Source: Eimeria necatrix (taxonomy: Eukaryota; Apicomplexa; Conoidasida; Eucoccidiorida; Eimeriidae). From it: a stretch of DNA of 64,000 nucleotides. Made by a program: the position numbers and the translations under genes. Of this stretch, positions 1 through 16,300 are shown in pieces. The notes below the pieces were generated by a model. That model was not told the DNA's origin, ran no database searches, and worked only from the letters and a program-made list of their open reading frames with translations. Every line of letters begins with the position of its first letter. Positions within the stretch are counted from its first letter, which is position 1. The stretch is taken from positions 91,647-155,646 of the forward strand of contig NW_013654802.1 in NCBI RefSeq assembly GCF_000499385.1, in the 5' to 3' direction.

Positions 1-3905
<3,905 letters not shown>

Positions 3906-6433
3906 ATGAATTGGGCACTGCTGGGGCACCTCTTTTTGGCCTGGTTCTTCTCCCCTGAGTTTGCCAGCTGCCGTGCAGCTGTTAGCGGCGATGCACCTTT
4001 TCCAGGGCAGGCCACTGGAAAATTTCCCAGACATCTAGCCGTAGCGTGGATCTCCGATATACACTTACAGACCCACTGTTTCCCCGGTGTGCATTCCACA
4101 GTCGGCAGTGGCCAGCAAGACATCAATGGCTGCACTCCAAGTGACAGGCTGCTGCACGTCGAAACCGAACCGAGGCTTGGACGTGCGGGATCCCCTTCAA
4201 CGCCTCGACTACTTGAGGAATCTCTCAGATTCGTGTATGGCCTGGTGGCCCGGAGCCACTTCACAGGAGGGGAAGGAGAAAGTCCCGCTGGATTACTTGA
4301 TGTGGCGCCAGCTGCCATGACTGCAGCTGAACAGTACCACTTGCCGCCAATACAAGCGATTTTACTTACAGGAGACTACGCTTATTCCCCAAAGAAGAAT
4401 GATCAGAAGCTTGTGTAGGCTCTTTTCCCACATTTTTTCATAAGCCCTATCCTCACGCATGGGCGAAAGAAGTTTAGCCTTTAAAGCGAGCCCTGAGGTC
4501 ACTGTGTACAGTGCTGAAAAAATCATGATTTCTTTGTGTGCGATGTTAGCTGAATTGCAAACTCATTGTGGGAAATGCTTCAAAGGCCTGCGAGTGCAGG
4601 TTAGCGGCTGTACAGCATGTCACCAACAAACTATTCGAGTTCTTTCCCCAAAACTCGAACACACCACCGCAGAAGAACAGATCAGGGGAACTAGCGGAAC
4701 CCATGCAATTACTGCTGGTCGTGGGCAATCACGATTTCCCACCACAAGCTGTTTTCCCTCCACATCGCACGCAATGGGCGGAAATGCTGTACAATATATG
4801 GAGGCCAGCCCTACCACAGGACTCAATAACTCGCGAGGTACGCCATCTGAGCTGCACTCATAATGAAACTGATCTGTCTGCTACTCGCTCGATGCGGGTA
4901 TAAATACCCCGAATTCAAGTTCTGAGGCTGATGGGCAGAATGCATGCTAGACAAGACTGCATTTCACTCTTTGTGCATTTGTATGTGTTGTATTACATTG
5001 CGCCTACCTACTGTGTTACAGACTTTCCTCCGAGGAATGTATTACTCAACGTATTTGAGAGCGGCTCCCCAGGTGCGCGTACTATGCTTGAACACAAACC
5101 TATATGCTGTAAAAGTGCGGAAGGCTGCAAGGGCTCTGGTGCAGCTCGATGAAGAGAACAGCAGCGGGCTGAATGCCTCGGCAGCAGGGGTGCCGATCAT
5201 GAGAAGTGCGCTGGAGGATTACGCAGAAACAGCTGACCCAGGTTAGTAAAAGCGTCGCGCATTCCCCTGCTCCATTCGCGCCACAGAATGCCAACAAGCT
5301 GGTACAAACGAGAACATACAAGAGAACTGGGGCGTGTATGGTGATTTGCTCCAGCAGGACAGTTCGCCTGGTTGGAGAAAGAGCTCCATTCTGCTCGTCG
5401 CCTTGGACAACAGGCATGGTCAACAGTTTATTAGAGGAAAACAAACTTTGAAGGGGCCATAGCTGTATCAGAACCTTTCCACGTGTTTTGGCTTTTGAAC
5501 TACCTCGGTAGAATGTAGGCTCTAGCAGCACTGGCAAGAAATGGTAATGCGTGTGATTGGTACTCAGGTTTTGATCTGTGGTCATATAATGCCGGCGCTA
5601 ACAGTGAAGCTCGATGCGCGGGCTTTTTTTCGGGACAATTGGGAACCTCAATATACCTCAAGGTCAGAAAGGAACTACTTGCTGCTCCACTGCATTGTTA
5701 TTACGAGGGACCACCTACTGACAAATCTGCAGAAGGTAATGCAGCTTTTGCTTCTTTTTCGTCTCGCAGGTACAGGGACCTCGTTTCAGCGTATTCAGAT
5801 GTAGTTTTGGCCCAGTTATTTGGTCACCAGCATGAGGGAACGCTCACAACGCTACTGCCTAGCGGAACGCAGCCATGGAATGCAGCAGCATCTGCAGGAC
5901 CACGCTGCAACCCTCGTCAGCCTAATTTGCCAACAGCTCTCCTCTCCAGTCCTTCTGTCTCCCCCAAAGATGGCAACAATCCAGCTCTTCGCGTGCTTAT
6001 ATTCGACCGATTTCAAGACGAGCGCGAGCAGACTTGGGCATACGCTTTAGGGGATTATGCACAATATCGGCTACCCCTGTACGGCTTTGTGGGACGGTCA
6101 GGGTTTGGTAGGACAGATCCAGTTTTTGAATTTGAGTCATCCTTCCAAGATACCTTTAGGCCTTTCCTGCGGTGCGCCAAGCCGCGCCAACTGCCTTGGA
6201 AAGATTCGTCGAAAGAGCAAGGAACAGACAGTTCTCTAGGGTGCTCTCGTTGTATAGACGGCTCAGTATCTCTCCAAATAGCTGATGCTATACGGCGTTC
6301 ACCCTTCGCTTACGCAGCGTATCAGAATCATCGGTATGCTGGGGGTAGGGATGTGGCTAGCGGTGCAATCAGCTGCAGCTCGCTGGCGACAACTGAAGAA
6401 GAGTTTTTACGGTGCATCGACGAAATGCCGTAG
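3906..6433 (+). CDS. Acid sphingomyelinase-like metallophosphoesterase, secreted
   Basis: Six exons: 3906-4414, 4600-4837, 5022-5241, 5358-5425, 5568-5662, 5770-6433. They total 1794 nt, in frame, giving 597 residues. The N-terminus is a hydrophobic signal-like segment (residues 1-20). The calcineurin-type two-metal motifs appear in order: DIH at 51-53, GDY near 155, GNHD at 212-215, GHI near 350 and GHQH at 395-398. The segment after GNHD (GMYYSTYL, then LNTNLY, then DPGQFAWLEKEL) follows the order seen in acid sphingomyelinase-like phosphodiesterases (SMPD/SMPDL3/PPN1). The expected reaction is hydrolysis of a phosphodiester or pyrophosphate bond in the secretory or acidic compartment. The substrate (sphingomyelin, nucleotide or polyphosphate) cannot be told from the sequence. 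All metal ligands look intact. The exon 1/exon 2 junction is the least certain. Confidence 0.88.
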
Positions 6434-8040
6434 TTCAAGTTTAAATATATGCAACTATTGGGCGGCGGGTATATGCCCGAGAGACTGTCGATGCAAGCTA
6501 GACGAAGCGCGCGAGCCCCTCAGAAAGTACAAATGTGCGTTTTTTTGTCATTTTCCAAAATTGTGTTAGTTGTTGATGCAAACGGATGATCTGTTGTTCT
6601 TCGTGCTAACTGCCACGAGTTTTTTTCTCCCTTCGGTGAGATTATCTAATATGCAAGAGATGGTGGGGCATAGACATTATCCACAGTTTCTCAATGGCTG
6701 CTTGACGGTGGGATGTCGGCCTTCTCCAAAAGGTGTAGTAGCACTTTATCCGCTACAAAGCCTACCGACGTCTTCAGTTTTTAGGGGCACCGCTCCTATC
6801 TAGCGGAATTGTCAGTTCCAGCCATCTGCAAAAACTTTTTTACAGCGGTGGCCGCGCTTTTCCTTTTGGGCCTTGCTGAGCAGAAGGCTCCGGCCATCAA
6901 AAACACGTTATTATGAATGTGTCTTGCTGAAGGGCGTACTCGCATTACCAGCACAGTGTAAAAGTTCACATAATCTGCTCTGACTTTTGAGGGGTCTACT
7001 ATTTGGTTTGCCGAGTATCCTTCTGTTTATGAGGCTTGCTTATGCTGCTTGAGGATAGGAGAGGCTCTATATTGCATCATTAGAATCAGTTTTAAAAGGA
7101 CGGATGTGGCATCAACTGCTGTAGAGGCAAGGCAGACTTAGAAGCAGGCTGGCACTTCACTGTACTTTCCCTTTGCTGCGCGTAAATTCGTTTTACGAGA
7201 TATCGATCCCTTTCGAAGCAGTAAGGAGAGCAACATCAAGTAATAATTATGTAAAATTATGAGCTACTAAAGACAAGAATACTGCAATGCGTCTATTGTG
7301 TTCACAAGCATTTTGTCTTCTTCCCGAGCTTATTTTTTAAATTCTGCCGCGTGGCAAAATTGCGAAGCTGCCAGAATACTGAATCTGCCAGCAAACTGGC
7401 CAGTCACATAGCAAGCACATTAAATGATGTGCCTCCAGAAAAGAAACTTCACTTCTTGGTTGCCCACTTCCTTTAAAGATTCTGAAATTGAATGTACACT
7501 GGAGAAGCTGGGAGCTCCTGCTGCGCCAAACAAATCAGGGATGGATGCGACCTGACAATCACCGTGGTACAGAGAAGACTACCACATGAAGAATTACACT
7601 GCAAAGCCAGCTTAGCAACCAGCGATTTTATGAGTGCCTTTCATTGTTAAGACCGGTAGTGAGCAACTAGTAAAATCTAGCTTCCACTGCAAATCATCCT
7701 GCACATCAGTGTGGAAATATGGTGTGCTCTTTCCCACAAGAATGCAGTGCGACACTCGATGGAAATGCGAAAAGAATGAATGCAACGAGGCTAGTACATA
7801 AACAGTGGGCTTGTCCCCTACTCTAATGGGTGGGCGCCTCTACGCTCTGCAAGATAAGGTTCGCAGAGCAGCTTGCCTTGCACACGAACTAAATGTGTTG
7901 CACCCAAACTACCAAGCAATATTACAGAAGCAAGACCGGGCCATAAGTGTGGTTGCCACTGACTGCAAAACTGAATTCTCATACTTTTGTAGTGTTCCAT
8001 CCAACAAACGGTTGAGGCCAAGGCCAACCCTTCAAAAAAA
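6434..8040. other. Convergent intergenic region
   Basis: This is 1.6 kb between the 3' ends of the phosphoesterase (+) and the ABC transporter (-). It is AT-rich in places, with only short random frames. It presumably holds both 3' untranslated regions. Nothing else is supported. Confidence 0.6.
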
Positions 8041-10710
8041 TTATGTTCGTTGAAATTTTGGTAGCCAACATCTTAACAGCGACAAGATGCTCCTCTGCTT
8101 CTGGGCTGGCTCGCTTTTGTAGCGCTTGGGCAAAAAGACCGTTGCTTGCAACGTAAAAACAAGGCACTTCGAAATAGCCATCAAACCCAGGAGGAGCACG
8201 AAGTCAACCACCAACATCCACTGGATTGCACTGCCTGTGTTTCCGTAGGCTCGACCTGCAATACCAAACGTTTGGTAGACTTCTTCCTTCGTGTGCATGA
8301 GCAGAGTCCTGCTGGCTTCTGGGGGATCTTCCTGAAACTCGTTAGCCTCGAGGATACAAATGGCCAAAGCCTCGAATACCAGAAAGAATGGGCTCAAGTA
8401 TGCAATCCAGCCTATGCCTGTAGGTAACGTCTTAGGATTTGTTGTAAATCCGTTGACAAACATCAACAATGTGAACATGAGGGTTGCAGAGGCATTTGCC
8501 TCCGCAAACGACTTGCTCGCCAAAGAACAGATGGCAGTCACTACGTCGCATATGACGAATCCAAGCGATCCAACTAGATAGCATGCCAACAAGGGAACGA
8601 ACTGGAACCCAAATAGAAGCCACATTATAGTGACAAGCACTGCATCTCCCACTAATACGAAGAAATTTGCTACAAGGGATGTCGCGAACATGTAAGGGAT
8701 GGGCGAATAGTACCCATCCTCAACTTCCACTCGATACTGTGCTTTTTGCTGAACATAAAGCGGCACAGTCCATAGGGACGAGGCCATGAGGCTCAGAATC
8801 ATCAGGAAAAGGGCTGATAACTGATAATACATGGATGCACGGCTTCGAACACCGAAAAACACCGCCCCAATCACCAGTCCTTGGACGACAGAGTCGCCCA
8901 TGATTGCCATTAGAGTTGAACGATCCCTCAACCACAGGCGAAATGCGCGCCTCCCCACCTCTTTGAACTGGACATATGGACCAGCCAGTTCCATTCCATC
9001 GACCTGCGAAGAACACACAGCTGCTCACGCTCATATATTCACTTAGTTTTAGCAAGAATATTCACTTAGTACTGCCTATATTCGTCCAGATTTAATAGCT
9101 TGACTGGAAACATGAGTGATTGCAGCTTGAGTAAAAACGAACGTTATTGTTTAGTGGCGGTGGCGGGCACTCGTAGGCGAGCTCGACTCTCGATTGGACT
9201 AAGGGCCTCATCAAAGCATCATAGAAATCCGCCAGCGTTTCGGCGTGTTCGCTGTTCTGCGAAACAAGGTCTAGGTAAAAGTCGGCAGGGTTTTGATGTG
9301 GGGGACATGGAAACCCCAAGGCACTGAAGTACTGCAGCGCCGCATCCACGCGGCCGTTGTAGACGCAGCGTCCATCGTGGCTCAGCAACAAAAGCTGATC
9401 AAAGCACTGCATAATAGAGTGGGATGGTTGATGAATAACCGCCAGCACTGCCACGCCGCACTCAACACTGAGCCGTCGCAGGGCATGAACAACCAATCGC
9501 GCGTCTGCAGCGGAGAGGCCAGTTGTCGGTTCGTCGCACAGCAGGATCTTCGCATCACTCATAAGGCCTAAGAAGCACGTTCACACAGGGCAGCTGCAGA
9601 CAGCTGATTATAGCCGGAGATACTAAGCTCCACAAAAAAAAAGCGTGGGTCTTGATTCCCCTGTAGTCCCACCAATACAGTGCTCCGCAGCTTGCTCGTG
9701 ACCCAGCCTTGCACTCAATGAGTTTCTGCAATGCGTAGTTGTGAGCTCACCAATGCCAAGGCTCAAACGCCGCTTCTGCCCTCCAGATATTCCGCGCTTC
9801 AAGCTGTTGCCCACTTTGCTTTGTTGCACCTCGGCAAGTCCCAACAGGTCAAGGATTCGCTGTACAGATTCTGCCTCTTGGGTACGTCTCTCTTCACGGG
9901 TCCACTCTCGTGGCACTGCTTTGCGCAGGCGGTAGGAGAACTGGAGGCACTCAATGACTTTCTCGTTGCCATCGTAGATGTCGTCTTGCGTCACATATGA
10001 AGAAAACTGCAGCCAAATACAGGAGCCACGGAGCAAAGAACACTTTATGTAGCCAATTAAATTAAAGGGTGACTATAATGAGTGTTGGCTACCCATGTTT
10101 CACTATTAACAAGCAAGAGTGCACAGAAACGGGAATAGCCAATCACGGATGCTGCCTGCAGTGACACTCGCGAAAAGAGCCGTTGCCAACCCGGTCAAAT
10201 TCTTTCGTGCGAGGCCTTCCATTTATAGCCACACGGCCAGAATGAGCCAAACTAGCACGCCCAGATATAATGCTCATCAATGTAGTTTTTCCACAACCGC
10301 TCGGCCCCATTATAGCCACTAGCGACCCTGCGAAGAACACCCCCGCCCCATATTTACTGCGCGGATCACACTTTGGCTGCACGTTGTTCCACTTTCACAG
10401 GAAAAGAATAAAGTTACTCCAAGACCAAGACGAAAATTGCTGTTGAGGGCTGCTTCTGTGGCGCGCCCAGCACGTGAAGTCATGAACAGTCATACCAGTT
10501 CCTCAACAACTCACCGGAATGCAAAACAGTAGACAATGGGTAAAGCACGGGCTCCAGCGGCTTGGGGTCTAAGCGCTTGAGTTTGCCTGTGCCTAATAGA
10601 GCTCTCCAGTCAACCCGGCACAAGGAAGACACAATGGGCAAACGGCCCAACGTGCTGCTACAGGGAGGAAGAGAGCAAGAAACTTCATCGAGCGTCAATT
10701 CAAAACGCAT
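8041..10710 (-). CDS. ABCG-type half-transporter (ATP-binding plus membrane domain)
   Basis: Five exons read on the minus strand: 10710-10515, 10327-10191, 10006-9751, 9567-9143, 9003-8041. They total 1977 nt, in frame, giving 658 residues, the usual size of a White/ABCG half-transporter. The ATPase domain comes first: Walker A GPSGCGKTT near residue 74, a Q-loop region YVTQDD, signature ISGGQKRR near 185, Walker B ILLCDEP near 204 and H-loop IHQPS. Residues from about 340 onward are hydrophobic with about six membrane spans. ABCG half-transporters dimerise to export lipids, sterols or drugs; the substrate here is unknown. The start is ATG 10710, because a longer frame upstream begins with GTG. 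The exon 4 donor (GTTCGT at 9142) is weak. The D-loop reads TTGLSAAD where most ABCG proteins have TSGLDS. Confidence 0.9.
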
Positions 10711-11890
10711 TTGGCCCTGTACAATGCAAGTCAGTGACACAGTCACAAGATCGCACGTTCACTTGCGAGTTGCTCTTCAACAATGTTCATGAATAATCAT
10801 GACAGGCCTGCTCTTCCAGACAGTGGCAAAAATCTCACATGATTCGATTCTCCCGCAGAACCAAATTGGACAGCGGCAGCGGCAGCTTCTCGTTGCCCTT
10901 GTGTTAACTGTATATGCTGTCCTGTTGGAGAATCAACGATGCGCTCGATGGCGCCGGCCGCCTGAAGTCAGTCAGGAAGGGCAGAAACGGTTAGCAGAAC
11001 CATACAAACCGGGCCGATAAAGATGAGGTATTCCTATGCGGCACTGTATTGAGTCCCGTTATGCCGTTAGTTCATCTCCTTTTCCTGCTTACGCTGTTCA
11101 TCTCCACGTACACTTGTTTCGCGCCACGGCTGCCGGATGGCGATTCCGCATCCCTGCCGGTCATTAGACATACGGGACCCAACGCAAAAAAGAAATGAAG
11201 GGAGCGTTAGCGCTTCTTTGTGCACAAGCACTACAGTCTTGACGCTGGCCAAAACTGTTGTGTCCCGGTAAGCAGTAAAGCCCAACAGGGTCAGAAGAGA
11301 AGCAAATTTGTCCTAATATCGAATACGTGCCTTAGCTCTAAATAACAATGTTTTGCGGCTGTTTCTCCTCTTATATAGAAGAAGCACGTACAGCAGGAGC
11401 CGCCTGGAGACAGCACGAGGCCCCAGTGGGCTTGGGGGGACGCATGGCACACAACTTTGAAGAAGGTAGATAAAAGTGCGTAATCACTGAAAAAATTGCA
11501 AAACAATTGCTTAATGATGTGAACCCGAAGAAAAAATGACATGAGGCGAATTTACTTAGTGGAATAGTCGGCTCAAGAAAGCCATTTGGCACTTGAAGGG
11601 CCCCTGCATGACAAAGACTTTGAAAATGGCCACATCCCTAAACAAGCTTTAGTCTTTGACGCAATCCGTCGAATTAAAAATGGCAATATGCCTCCTTTGG
11701 CACATTCTTCCGCTCTTGGGAGGCTATGCGGCCTTCTGAAGGCTAATGGTGATCTGTGTTGAGCTCACCTCCTTCAACACTCGTTCTTCCTGAACAAGAT
11801 GAACCGTTCTGTCTGCCTTGCACAGACCTTGCTTTGTGTGAGGGCTCATAGTGAGGAGCATCTTCACGCTGTCATAGTGGGGCGCAGCAA
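10711..11890. promoter_or_regulatory. Divergent intergenic region
   Basis: This is 1.2 kb between the starts of the ABC transporter (-) and the small basic protein (+). By position it should hold both promoters. No conserved motif or TATA element is convincing enough to mark, and the frames inside are short and unlike coding sequence. Confidence 0.4.
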
Positions 11891-12545
11891 ATGGACGAAA
11901 ATGTAGACGATCGGCTTCAGGCCGAGGCGGTAAAAGCGCCAGCTCGAAAGAGGAAGCGGAAGCAAACGCACCGGCAAGACGAGGGCAAGTCACTGAAGAA
12001 AAGGGAAATCAGGACAAGAGAGAAACCTCAGCCGTCCCTGACATGGCTACTACCGGGAGCTGCTCGAGCTCAGCGCAGGCCACTGCCTCGACCCACGAAG
12101 CCTCCTCCACCAGGCATGAATCCTCTGAGAAGGTACTTCTATGCACTGCTGTAGCTTTCCGCCGCAAAGCGGCATCTCATGTACATGTCTGCACAAAGCG
12201 GCAGCTCCGCGGGCAGTGTCTTGTGGAAATCTTAGATTGCGTATCTGTTTCTGTCGCCCTCTAGAGTCGGCGTATGGCGGAGCGTGAGCGTAGGAGGGAA
12301 TTCAAAGGAAGCCGTCTTCGTAACACTGGATGGTGAAGTTGTGGGCAAGGTAAGAACCGCAAAATCTCCTGCAATGCCCTCAGCAGTTTTTTGCTTTTGA
12401 GGCTCATCTTCGCAATCGAGTGCAACGAGCTGCCACACCCACTTCGCAGTCGAATACTTTGGCTCAGCCTTTTTCACACACTCTAGTTTATGCTTATTCA
12501 CAGCCGACGCTTCATCAGTACCGCATTGAATACCGGGGCATATGA
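11891..12545 (+). CDS. Small basic protein of unknown function, possibly nuclear
   Basis: I do not recognise this gene. Three putative exons, 11891-12132, 12265-12349 and 12384-12545, join in frame (489 nt, 162 residues) through GTACTT/CTCTAG and GTAAGA/CCTCAG splice sites. Residues 18-45 are strongly basic (RKRKRKQ, then KSLKKRE), like a nuclear localisation signal, followed by a Pro-rich stretch. Exons 2 and 3 encode a more ordered part containing VTLDGEVVGK and FFAFEAHLRNR. The gene diverges from the ABC transporter and lies about 0.8 kb upstream of the helicase on the same strand, so a missed exon of the helicase is an alternative. The stop at 12543 is followed by more open sequence, so the 3' end could differ. 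Confidence 0.45.
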
Positions 12546-13361
12546 TCAATACGTTTGCGCGTTTGTTTTGCATGCAACACTCTCAGCCGCATAGCTACCA
12601 CGCTGCCCAGCGAGATGAAGCAACACTCACTGCTGCAGGCATCCGCGGTACGCAGTTTACAAGGGGTCTCTATGACAAGTTAGAAGGGGGCAAGGCATAG
12701 AATCATTTGTAGTTATTTGTGTGTTTGGGTTTGTAATCGTGTAGTTTTACCCAAATAGGCGCATTTAGTTGCACGCACTGGGCATATGTGCCAAGGGACA
12801 CAGGGCTTTTTTGTGATAATTTTTGATAATTTTGACTCCATGCATGCGTATACATCGATGCATCGGGCGGACGGTGTGATTGTACGAACAGCCAAGCACT
12901 CATGCTAACGACTTTTATGCGTGCCATCACTGCCAAGCACGCTGGCAAGATATCCGAATGGATAGCTAGGCGTTTGCCACCAGCAGCTCGTCGCATAGAT
13001 AAAGCTCCGCTGCAGTGCCGGTGCTCTGGATTTTGCTGAATAGCTGCCATGTAACTAGACAGTAGACTTCACAAGTTTGCATCATCCGACGCGCAGCTTG
13101 ACGATTTCGGGACTGGTGCTCTAGTAAAGGCCGCTTTAGCTTGCAGCGGGCTTTTAACAGGTTGCTCCTCTCGTAGCAGCTTAGCCAACTGCTTTATGAG
13201 GCTGCTTCACAGCTCGATATGAGCTACTATCTTGACTGATATGAAACGCTCATTCATATCCGGTTCAAATACAGTTTTCGCGGTTACAGCCATTTGCTCT
13301 TTTTATGATATATCCTCGCACTTTCTTGGGTGTGCGCTTTTATCGGCACATTTGCTAATTC
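12546..13361. promoter_or_regulatory. Spacer upstream of the helicase gene
   Basis: About 0.8 kb between two same-strand genes. It presumably contains the 3' untranslated region of the first and the promoter of the helicase. I see no coding frame or clear motif. Confidence 0.4.
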
Positions 13362-16300
13362 ATGTCTGAACCTATTTGGATATTTGCACTGGAGTGTGGT
13401 CGTGTATCTGCAAATTCCCAAATAGCTCCCTGTACCGCATTATTAGCGGGCGACAGTATAAATGCTCCTGTAGGATCGGCTTTGGTTCTGATGACTGAAC
13501 TGACTGGATTTTGCAGTTCGTGGGAAGGGGAGCCGTATAGAAATCCCCGAGAGTATTGCGCCTTATTCATTGACAGCCAGGACAAGCAGCAACCTAGATC
13601 TTCGGCACTGGTGCCTCCCACCTCCTCTCATCAGGCAAGCTCCATTTCGCGGGGGCCTTTGAACGAAACATGCACGCCTACTATTGCAGAAAATCTCATG
13701 ATCACGTCTCCTTCACGTTTTTGTTGCAGGGCTTATGCCTCCCTTGGGGTCGACAGCCTGTATCCGTGGCAAGCTCACTGTTTGCATCTTGCGCTTCCAA
13801 AAAAAGGCCACTCCACGTTCACGGAGGGTAAGATGCAGTCGGAGGGAGCTAACAGATGCAGCTCCCTTCAACTTTTGGAGCGAACTCTACGCGTTGCTAG
13901 TGTGGCTCGGCACGCTAGGAGGTTCCCTATATTCTCCACCAGCAATCGTACTTTTCCTTAAGCACTATTGTGCGTTTTCGGTGTATGTATGTTGGGGTAC
14001 AATTTATTCAGGCACTGAAGCGCCTGCGTGGAGATCTCTTATCTACTGTGCCCCTACATCTGGTGGGAAGAGTCTAGTGGCCGAAGTGCTCCTTGCCAGG
14101 TAGGCAGACGAAAACAGGAATTCAGAACTTCGAAAGTAGGAAATCCATGGTAGTGAAGAACACTTTTGTACAAGCGGCGCGTGGTTTAGGATCTGCAAAT
14201 CTGCAAAGTGCAATGGAGCGTAAAGTCTAGTCAAAAATGGCGTAAGGTCTAGCAGCCAGTCTTCATACTTGGTGTTGCGTTACAGACGCCTGCTCTTCGA
14301 AGGCGTGCGCTCCTTGGTGATTGTGCCACATGTCTCCCTTTGCGCGGAGAAAGCCCAGCATCTTCGCCAGCTACTGGGCCCATTGACGCTGCGCGTCGAA
14401 GCTTTTCATGCAGGAGCAAGTGAGCCGCAAGAGTACTGCAGACGCCCACGATTCCAGTACTTAAAGGAGATGGAAAAAGATGGCATAGTTGTAGATGCTG
14501 GATGATACCGAAGAACATCAAAGTGAAAAGACAGGAGCGGATCTGAAATGCGCCTTCAGCGCGACTGGCCCTTGTGCACTTTTGTTGCCCCTTAAGTGTC
14601 TGGGGATGGCACACACTACCAGCAACAAATATCAAGAGCAATCCTTGCTGCTGAAACATGCTTTTGAGCTATCAGATGCGGCTTCCAACTGGTATGCTGG
14701 AGTAGACGTGGCTGTCTGCACGCTCGAGAAGGCAAACATGATTATTAACAGGCATGTCATCACTCCCTAGACTCTCTGACGGCCAGAGCAGCTTGCGATA
14801 TGACTGAAAGCCTTCTTCTGATATTTTTTCATTCTAAGCGAACTCAGTGTCATTTCAGGCTGAAACTGCTCCTGAAAACTTGATATGCGTAGTTTAGGAT
14901 CTCAAGTGTGTTTTTATAGGCTTGTTCTGGATCTGCTGGTCCCCGAAGTCGCAACTGCTGATGTCCCGGACGAAGTTTCCAAGGCAGTGGTTAAATGTGA
15001 GGTGCCAGAAACAAGTTTGCCGCCTTCAGCGCAGGATGAGAGTGGATCATGGGCAAATGAGTGGTGGGAAAGCTTGCACTGCCGAATGGCAGTCGTAGGA
15101 GAAGACTTTCCAGTTGGCCTCGTTTGCGTGGATGAGCTTCACTTCGTTGGAGATCCCCAGAGAGGGCATCTGCTCGAGATGGTTTTAGCGAAACTACTGT
15201 TTCTTAACGAAAGTCTTAAGAGGCGTATTCAACTGATCGGAATGTCCGCTACCTTACCGAACGCTCGCCAGGTGCGCTGCCACACTTAATGGCGCGCGCT
15301 TTGTAGTTTCAAATTGGAGTCGTATTCGGCGTCAGTCATGCATCCTATGCTGCGCTAGCTTACCTGCCGCGATGTAAAGCTGGTCTGCTGTTCCTCACAG
15401 ATTGCGGATTGGCTCAACGCTGAATTATTTGTAACTGACGAGCGGCCGTCCCCTCTGGACATCTTCGTGAAAGTTGGTCCAGAGGTCAGGCCATCTTTGG
15501 TAGCTGCTGCCGCTGCAACAACGCTTTTCCAAGTATAATAGGATTACAATTCGTCTTAATACATGACCCAAATGCGAGTGCAGAATATACAACATCTCCG
15601 GGGGACTCTGAGGAGCATTATGGAAACGGTGCTGCTTAGGGACGTGGAATGGGAGCTTTCATTACGACGCATTTCATATGCTTGCTGGTGGTTTCTGCAG
15701 GTGTTTTCGTGGGACAAGGCATCGGGACTACAGCTAGCACGCAAGTTGCATGGTGGATCTCTCTCTTTGCTTCCTGTTGGGGATGCCGCAACTTGCGCTG
15801 CAGCACGTGCCGTGCGAGCAGCCGCTGCTGCCTGCGCCGCTGCAACAGCAGGACTTTTGCCTTCCACCTTGGAGCACACACCCGACTCAAGTGGTGGGCA
15901 TGCTTCCATAGCTGCTTCTGCTCTGCGTTTCCTGAGAGAACAGCCCGACGCCGACTCGTCAGTGCTGTCCTCACCAGGACGTGAAGAAGACCCTTCGCGG
16001 CACTCAAAAGCAGCCGCAACTACCGTGGGACTTCGCGCTGGATGGCAGGCGGATGCCGAGCATCTCGGGGCACTGACATGGGAAATTTTGCGAGAAGGCC
16101 GCAAAGTCATCATTTTTTGCCCCACGCAGGAGTGGACAGCCCGCACTGCCAGTTTCCTTGCGAAGTGAGAGACCCTTATCGCTTGATAGGCCTTGCATAT
16201 GCAACTGCTGGTAAAGTGTAGCTGCCTCCACATTTGCTCACGCACAAGGAAGTGGCCTTGCATATGCAACTGCTGGTAAAGTGTAGCTGCCTCCACATTT

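Noticed and set aside
15556..16296. 246-codon minus-strand frame
   Set aside because: Opposite the helicase exon at 15701-16164. The helicase motifs fix the plus strand.
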